Positions 6,711 to 10,619 of a stretch of 10,619 nucleotides of DNA are shown here, piece by piece. The stretch is from positions 1 through 10,619 of the forward strand of contig NZ_JBJYKD010000052.1 of NCBI RefSeq assembly GCF_049310025.1, in the 5' to 3' direction. The position numbers and the translations under genes are program-made. Each line of letters starts with the position of its first letter. Positions within the stretch are counted from its first letter, which is position 1. The notes below the pieces were generated by a model that had not been told where the DNA came from, made no database searches, and saw only the letters and a program-made list of their open reading frames with translations. The DNA comes from JBJYKD01 sp049310025. GTDB lineage: Bacteria > Bacillota > Thermosediminibacteria > Thermosediminibacterales > Tepidanaerobacteraceae.

Positions 6711-7748
6711 ATGATAGAAAGAATCAGAACCTTACAGGATGTAAAGGATTTCAAAGTCGAGCCCCAAAGGGCGTTTTTTTCGGCAAACCACGATGAGATA
6801 ATGGCGGGGACCACCACCGATATCTATTTTATAAAGACCATGGAGATATTAAGGTATATGGGGCTGGCCGGGAAGGAAGTGGTGGCGGAAGTATTTCCCA
6901 GAAAATCCGGAGTTATTTGCGGTGTGGAAGAAGTAATAAATCTTCTGAAAGATAAAAATGTGGAAGTCTACGCTTTGCCGGAAGGAGAAACCTTTGAACC
7001 CAAGGACACGGTAATGAGGATAAAAGGCCCCTATGAGGAGTTTGGCATGTATGAGACGGTTTTGCTTGGGATGCTGGCCCATTCCAGCGCGTGGGCCACG
7101 GCCGCACGGCAGTGTCGTGAGGCGGCGGGGGATAAAGTATTTATATGCTTCGGCGCAAGGCACGTCCACCCGGCTGTGGCACCGGTTATGGAAAGGGCGG
7201 CGGTGGTCGGTGGGGCCAGCAACGCCAGCTGCATACTGGCCGCAAAGTTGCTTGGGCGGGAACCTTCGGGGACAATACCGCACGCGGCCGTTATCGTTGC
7301 CGGTGATACGGTGTCGGTGGCCAGGGTTTACGATGAAATAATGCCCCCCGATTCCCCCCGGATAATCCTGGTGGATACGTTCAAAGACGAAGCCGAAGAG
7401 GCGCTGGCCGTGGCCGAGGCCCTGGGCCGCTCCCTGGAAGGGGTGAGGCTGGATACCCCCGGCGAAAGGGGAGGGGTTACCGCCGCACTGGTGAATGAGG
7501 TAAGAAAGAGGCTTGACCAGAAGGGCTACGGCTTTGTGAAAATCTTTGTTTCCGGGGGCCTTACACCAGAAAGGATAAGGGAGCTGTCGGATGCCGGAGC
7601 CGACGCCTTCGGGGTGGGGAGTTACATATCAGGGGCATCGCCCATAGATATGACCATGGATTTGAAAATGGTGGACGGAAGGCCTGTGGCGAAACGGGGC
7701 CGGATACCGGGCATCATAGAAAATCCCAAGCTGGTGAGGATGAAATAG
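6711..7748 (+). CDS. pncB: Nicotinate phosphoribosyltransferase, short archaeal-like type
   Basis: Converts nicotinate and PRPP to nicotinate mononucleotide in the NAD salvage (Preiss-Handler) pathway, normally with ATP hydrolysis. At 345 residues it resembles the compact Thermoplasma-type enzyme rather than the longer classical bacterial PncB. Visible signatures are TTTDIYF (34-40), FGARHVHP (147-154), GTIPHA (187-192, with H191 at the position of the autophosphorylated histidine), VDTF (221-224), RLDTPGERG (246-254), SGGL (281-284) and GVGSY (301-305), the phosphate-binding barrel end shared with quinolinate phosphoribosyltransferase. Start ATG with GGAGAGG eight bases upstream; the gap to the previous gene is 16 nt. 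It is the last gene of the operon and ends only 11 nt from the convergent ndk stop. The symbol pncB is used in the broad sense. Confidence 0.93.
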   Translation: MIERIRTLQDVKDFKVEPQRAFFSANHDEIMAGTTTDIYFIKTMEILRYMGLAGKEVVAEVFPRKSGVICGVEEVINLLKDKNVEVYALPEGETFEPKDTVMRIKGPYEEFGMYETVLLGMLAHSSAWATAARQCREAAGDKVFICFGARHVHPAVAPVMERAAVVGGASNASCILAAKLLGREPSGTIPHAAVIVAGDTVSVARVYDEIMPPDSPRIILVDTFKDEAEEALAVAEALGRSLEGVRLDTPGERGGVTAALVNEVRKRLDQKGYGFVKIFVSGGLTPERIRELSDAGADAFGVGSYISGASPIDMTMDLKMVDGRPVAKRGRIPGIIENPKLVRMK

Positions 7749-7759
7749 ATTGAATTAGA

Positions 7760-8164
7760 TTAGAGTTCGGGAAACCAGATGGCTATTTCACGTTTTGCGC
7801 TTTCAATGCTGTCTGACCCGTGTACCAGGTTTTTGGTGGTGGAGGTGGCAAAGTCGCCGCGGATGGTGCCGGGGAGGGCTTCTTCCACCTTTGTGGCGCC
7901 GTTTAGAAGGCGGACAAGTTTCACGGCCTGGGGGCCTTCCAGTACCATGGCGAAAACCGGCCCCGAAGTGATATAATCAATAAGCTCGGCGAAAAAGGGT
8001 TTTGAAGCATGTTCCTGGTAATGCTTTTCCGCCAGTTCCCTTGAAACGTTTACAAGCTTTGCGGCGATTATCCTAAGGCCCTTTTGTTCATACCTTTGCA
8101 GGATTGCGCCTGTAAGCCCGCGTTTTACACCGTCGGGTTTTATCATCACAAATGTCCTTTCCAT
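7760..8164 (-). CDS. ndk: Nucleoside diphosphate kinase
   Basis: Transfers the gamma phosphate of ATP to nucleoside diphosphates through a phosphohistidine, balancing NTP and dNTP pools. The protein has 134 residues, at the short end for bacterial Ndk (about 135-150). The conserved core is complete: K9 in MIKPDGVKRG, PGTIRGDFA at 98-106 with R102, N112, and the catalytic H115 in NLVHGSDS. The start ATG has AAGGAGG with a 6-base spacer. The gene is single, convergent to the polA operon on its 3' side and divergent from the solute-binding lipoprotein on its 5' side. No terminator hairpin is visible after its stop, so its transcript probably runs into the antisense of the preceding gene. Confidence 0.97.
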   Translation of the reverse strand: MERTFVMIKPDGVKRGLTGAILQRYEQKGLRIIAAKLVNVSRELAEKHYQEHASKPFFAELIDYITSGPVFAMVLEGPQAVKLVRLLNGATKVEEALPGTIRGDFATSTTKNLVHGSDSIESAKREIAIWFPEL

Positions 8165-8204
8165 ATGCTGCCTCCTTTTTTTATTTTTTTTATTTTTATA
8201 TATA

Positions 8205-8234
8205 ATTATTATCGGATTTGCAGGGCTTTTTCAA
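8205..8234 (-). promoter_or_regulatory. Predicted ndk promoter
   Basis: On the minus strand TTGAAA (8229-8234), an 18-base spacer and AATAAT (8205-8210) form a plausible sigma-A promoter. The predicted start near 8198 leaves a leader of about 35 nt, mostly A and T, before the ndk ribosome site. The region is A/T-rich, so chance matches are possible. Confidence 0.45.
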
Positions 8235-8310
8235 GCATTAACCCTTGAGTGTAATACTGCCATTCTTCAAGTGGCGGATATTTGCAGAAACATTTTACAT
8301 AATGTGGAAA

Positions 8311-8339
8311 TTGACTGCCTGCAAGTCGTACAATATAAT
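8311..8339 (+). promoter_or_regulatory. Near-consensus sigma-A promoter of the solute-binding lipoprotein
   Basis: TTGACT (8311-8316), a 17-base spacer and TATAAT (8334-8339) differ from the ideal promoter at one base. The predicted start at about 8346 gives a short leader of some 20 nt before ATG 8368. This position rules out in-frame start codons upstream of 8346. Confidence 0.85.
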
Positions 8340-8367
8340 TTTTATAAACACCTGCAGGAGGCCAGCC

Positions 8368-10014
8368 ATGAGAAAAACAAAAATCGTTTCGGCCGTTTTG
8401 CTTCTGGCTATATTTCTTACGGCATGTTCCAATAGTCCCGCCGGTTCCGCCCAGGAAAAAAAGTCGGGCGGCCAAACCAGTAGCGGCCCCAAAAGCGGGG
8501 GCGGCGTCGCAATTGCCGCCGTATCCCCATTGGCGCTGGATCCTTTACAGGTTCAGACGGACGAAGAAAAAGCCATAGCGGGATTAATTTATGAAGGCCT
8601 TGTCAAAATTGACGAGCAGGGCAGGATTCAGCCAGGTCTTGCAAAATCCTGGGATATTTCCGATGACGGCAGGACGTACACCTTTTACTTGCGGGATGGC
8701 GTAAAATGGCATGACGGTAAGATTTTTACGTCGGCGGATGTTAAAGCCACATTTGACAGGATAGTCGAACTTCGGAAAAAGCAAAAAAATCAGGGCAGGG
8801 CTCCGTTATTTCCGGAGTTCGACAATATTGAGAGCTTCAGCGCCACCGGTGAAGGGACGTTTGTAGTCTCCCTATATAAGCCGGATGCCGGATTCCTGTA
8901 CGCCATGGCGAGGGGGATATTGCCGGCTTCTTTAATTCAGGTGCAGCGGGATGCAGAAAAAAGGGCGGCCGGTCCGGGCCAAAACGCGCTTCAGGCGGTT
9001 CCCGTCGGCACGGGCAAATACAGGTTTGTCAAAAAAGACAGCGAGTCCATCTTATTGAAGAGGAACGAAAATTATTACGGTAAAAAGCCTTACATCGAAG
9101 ACATAACCATAAAAATTTTTCCCGACAAAAATTCCATGAAAGAGGCGTTAAAGCATGAGAAGGTTGATATTATCCCCGTTGACCCCCAGGACTGGGGCAT
9201 ATTTCAGGGTATAAGCCATATAAATCTAATACAGTATTCATCCAGATACTTTGAATTCATGGCACTTAACCTTAACAAAAGCATTTTCAAAGATGCGAAC
9301 GTCCGAAGGGCTATTTTGATGGGAATAGACAGAAATAAAATACTGCAGGATACCACTCTCGGCAAGGGCATTGTCATCGACGGACCCGTGCTGCCCTTTT
9401 CCTGGGCATACAATTCCCAGATCAGACATATAACTTTCAACCAGGCCAGCGCCCGGCAGATTCTAAAGGAAGCCGGTTGGGCCGACACCGACGGAGACGG
9501 AATACTGGAGAAAAAAATCAGTGGAAAGCGGCAGAGATTTGAATTCGAGATGCTTGTAAATACATCCAACAGCGCCCGTTACCAGGCGGCCATGGATATA
9601 CAAAAAAACCTCCAGGAGATCGGCGTACGGGTCAAGATCATAAACATTCCATGGGACGAGCTGGAAAAACGCGTTCTGGATAAAAAATACGACGCAGCTC
9701 TGATGGGATGGAAACTTTCTCCGAATCCCGACTTGAGATTTATGTTTTCCAGCAGTGAAATAAAAAATGGATATAATTTTGTTTCTTATTCCAATCCCCA
9801 ACTGGATGAAATACTGATAAAAGCCCAGGCTTCCGCGTTTGAGGAGGAAAGGAGAACTTTTCTGTTTCGAGCACAGGAAATAATTGCCAACGACGTGCCG
9901 TATATTTTCCTTTACAGCCCCGGCAACCTGCTGGCGGTAAACAAAAAGATTAAAGGTGTAAGACCGGATCCTGTAAACCTGTTCAACAGCATAGAAGAAT
10001 GGTGGGTGGAGTGA
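8368..10014 (+). CDS. ABC transporter solute-binding lipoprotein, family 5 (peptide/nickel type)
   Basis: Extracellular substrate receptor of a peptide-type ABC importer (OppA/DppA fold), 548 residues. Signal peptide: MRKTK, a hydrophobic stretch 6-17, lipobox LTAC with the lipidated Cys at 20. A flexible Ser/Gly/Lys linker runs from 21 to 46. The mature domain begins near 47; the family signature region is at about 70-98 (IAGLIYEGLVKID...QPGLAKSW), then DGVKWHDGKIFTSADVKATFDRI (110-132), GTGKYRF (214-220), NVRRAILMGIDR (311-322), AGWADTDGDGILE (369-381, a DxDGDG loop frequent in these proteins) and YDAALMGW (441-448). ATG 8368 is supported by GGAGG six bases upstream, by the lipoprotein signal and by the promoter. 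No permease or ATPase gene is in the window, so the importer components are elsewhere or to the right. The ligand could be a peptide, metal chelate or other; it cannot be read from the sequence. Confidence 0.95.
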   Translation: MRKTKIVSAVLLLAIFLTACSNSPAGSAQEKKSGGQTSSGPKSGGGVAIAAVSPLALDPLQVQTDEEKAIAGLIYEGLVKIDEQGRIQPGLAKSWDISDDGRTYTFYLRDGVKWHDGKIFTSADVKATFDRIVELRKKQKNQGRAPLFPEFDNIESFSATGEGTFVVSLYKPDAGFLYAMARGILPASLIQVQRDAEKRAAGPGQNALQAVPVGTGKYRFVKKDSESILLKRNENYYGKKPYIEDITIKIFPDKNSMKEALKHEKVDIIPVDPQDWGIFQGISHINLIQYSSRYFEFMALNLNKSIFKDANVRRAILMGIDRNKILQDTTLGKGIVIDGPVLPFSWAYNSQIRHITFNQASARQILKEAGWADTDGDGILEKKISGKRQRFEFEMLVNTSNSARYQAAMDIQKNLQEIGVRVKIINIPWDELEKRVLDKKYDAALMGWKLSPNPDLRFMFSSSEIKNGYNFVSYSNPQLDEILIKAQASAFEEERRTFLFRAQEIIANDVPYIFLYSPGNLLAVNKKIKGVRPDPVNLFNSIEEWWVE

Positions 10015-10108
10015 TATCTTCCTTTAAATTAGTTAAAGAGTCTTAAGAACGCAAAATGGAGTTTTTTACCGCAGGCGGTCGGTGGCCCGTGGTGATTGTG
10101 GAAACAAA

Positions 10109-10113
10109 GGGGG
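10109..10113 (+). promoter_or_regulatory. Ribosome binding site of the small membrane ORF
   Basis: GGGGG, in AAAGGGGG, lies eight bases before GTG 10122. It favours this GTG over the in-frame ATG at 10056, which has no comparable site. Confidence 0.55.
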
Positions 10114-10121
10114 TCTGGCTT

Positions 10122-10346
10122 GTGAAAAAAAGGCGGAACAACCATGGAGATTTTACAGCCCTTGATGAGTACGGCCGGATTAATGGCGATAACGAACCTG
10201 GTTATCAAAAAAGGCCCGACTATGATGTAAAAGATATCATCGCCATGATCATAGCTGCTTTTGAACTGGTATTTCCGCCCGTTTTTATGATATTCGGCTT
10301 TATCGCCCTGCTTTATTTTGTATTGAGGTTTGTGTCGGGATTTTAA
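10122..10346 (+). CDS. Small single-span membrane protein, unknown function
   Basis: I do not recognise this 74-residue protein. The first 38 residues are polar and charged (MKKRRNNHGD at the start, then Glu, Asp and Lys rich to DYDVKD). Residues about 39-69 are strongly hydrophobic with a central Pro-Pro (52-53), so one membrane helix, perhaps kinked, is expected; the end is short (RFVSGF). The GTG start has a good ribosome site. The opposite polarity of the two halves and the clean hydrophobic block favour a real protein over a chance frame. It starts 107 nt after the solute-binding lipoprotein with no terminator between them (only a 6-bp A/T stem at 10022-10038 without a U tract), so it may be on the same transcript. 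An accessory role in that transporter is possible but unsupported. Confidence 0.55.
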   Translation: MKKRRNNHGDFTALDEYGRINGDNEPGYQKRPDYDVKDIIAMIIAAFELVFPPVFMIFGFIALLYFVLRFVSGF

Positions 10347-10483
10347 CCCCACGCACGGCGATCCAGCCAATCAGGATTACCAAGGCCGAATTTCAAAGAT
10401 ACAAATCGTAGAATTTTTCTCGAAACTCAAAGGTTATACATCGAAGCCGGGGAGAATCGGGAAAATGCGGAGTTGGTGTTCCG
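10347..10483. other. Stretch with no recognisable gene
   Basis: No ribosome site followed by a credible reading frame is visible on either strand, and there is no terminator hairpin with a U tract. A plus-strand frame stays open from 10347 to 10514 directly after the stop of the small membrane ORF, but it has no start signal and its translation looks like no protein family I know. Confidence 0.4.
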
Positions 10484-10618
10484 TCAAGAGAATTCAGCGC
10501 GATCTGTTTCAGTGTAATGTGCCATAGTTTCGTTCAATAGCTTTTTATTTCTGGGCAGGTTATCCCAGGGCAAAGAAGAGATGTCAAAAAGCAAGGAAGC
10601 GTAATTAGAAAGCTGATC
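10484..10618 (-). CDS. Possible 3' end of an unidentified gene entering from the right edge
   Basis: On the minus strand a frame is open from the window edge for 44 codons to a TGA at 10484-10486. The translation has a protein-like alternation of hydrophobic and charged residues (for example NYASLLFDISSLPWDNL and NKKLLNETMAHYTETDR). It uses codons such as CTT, TCT, AAT and GCT and lacks the AGG and ATA codons that are frequent in the neighbouring genes. No family is recognised. A frame of this length can easily arise by chance, so this is only a possibility; sequence to the right of the window would decide. Confidence 0.2.
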   Translation of the reverse strand, partial: DQLSNYASLLFDISSLPWDNLPRNKKLLNETMAHYTETDRAEFS

Positions 10619-10619
10619 C

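Noticed and set aside
8245..8367. N-terminal extension of the solute-binding protein from an upstream ATG
   Set aside because: The extension spans the near-consensus promoter and precedes a textbook signal peptide and ribosome site at ATG 8368.
10022..10038. Terminator after the solute-binding protein
   Set aside because: The stem CTTTAA/TTAAAG is only six A/T-rich pairs and no U tract follows.
10552..10569. CTGGG/CCCAG hairpin as a terminator
   Set aside because: Five pairs with an 8-base loop and no U tract on either strand after the stem.

Overview
The window looks like an ordinary chromosomal segment of a low-to-mid-GC anaerobic Firmicute, probably a moderately thermophilic clostridial lineage (Thermoanaerobacterales/Thermosediminibacterales-like). 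The evidence is a short, strictly anaerobic type of hybrid cluster protein, strong Gram-positive ribosome sites (GGAGG type), frequent TTG/GTG starts, heavy use of AGG (Arg) and ATA (Ile) codons, and a Gram-positive lipoprotein. The genus assignment is inference.

Left part (1-2400): a 13-bp terminator hairpin lies at 82-114. Next comes hcp (hybrid cluster protein/hydroxylamine reductase) on the minus strand. Its promoter carries a perfect CRP/FNR-type palindrome placed exactly 41.5 bp upstream of the predicted transcription start. A tRNA-Leu(CAA) gene on the plus strand has its own promoter and a bidirectional terminator, which it shares with a convergent XRE-family regulator gene on the minus strand. 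An 8-bp inverted repeat sits in front of the regulator.

Central part (2479-7748): five tightly packed plus-strand genes form an apparent operon: polA (DNA polymerase I with a decayed proofreading site), coaE (dephospho-CoA kinase, TTG start), a membrane-anchored Slt-type lytic transglycosylase, a DUF441/UPF0756 membrane protein, and an archaeal-type nicotinate phosphoribosyltransferase. Gaps are 16-19 nt and one pair overlaps. The cluster mixes DNA repair, coenzyme A and NAD synthesis and wall remodelling. mutM, often found between polA and coaE in Bacilli, is absent.

Right part (7749-10619): ndk (nucleoside diphosphate kinase) converges on the operon with an 11-nt gap and no visible terminator. 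It is divergent from a peptide-type ABC transporter solute-binding lipoprotein that has a near-consensus promoter but no permease genes in view. A 74-residue single-span membrane protein of unknown function follows. The last 270 bases hold no recognisable gene apart from a doubtful partial reading frame running in from the right edge on the minus strand.

I found no CRISPR array, prophage, insertion sequence or defence system. The observations most worth following up are the class II CRP-type promoter of hcp, the small membrane ORF, the XRE operator candidate and the proofreading-dead polymerase.
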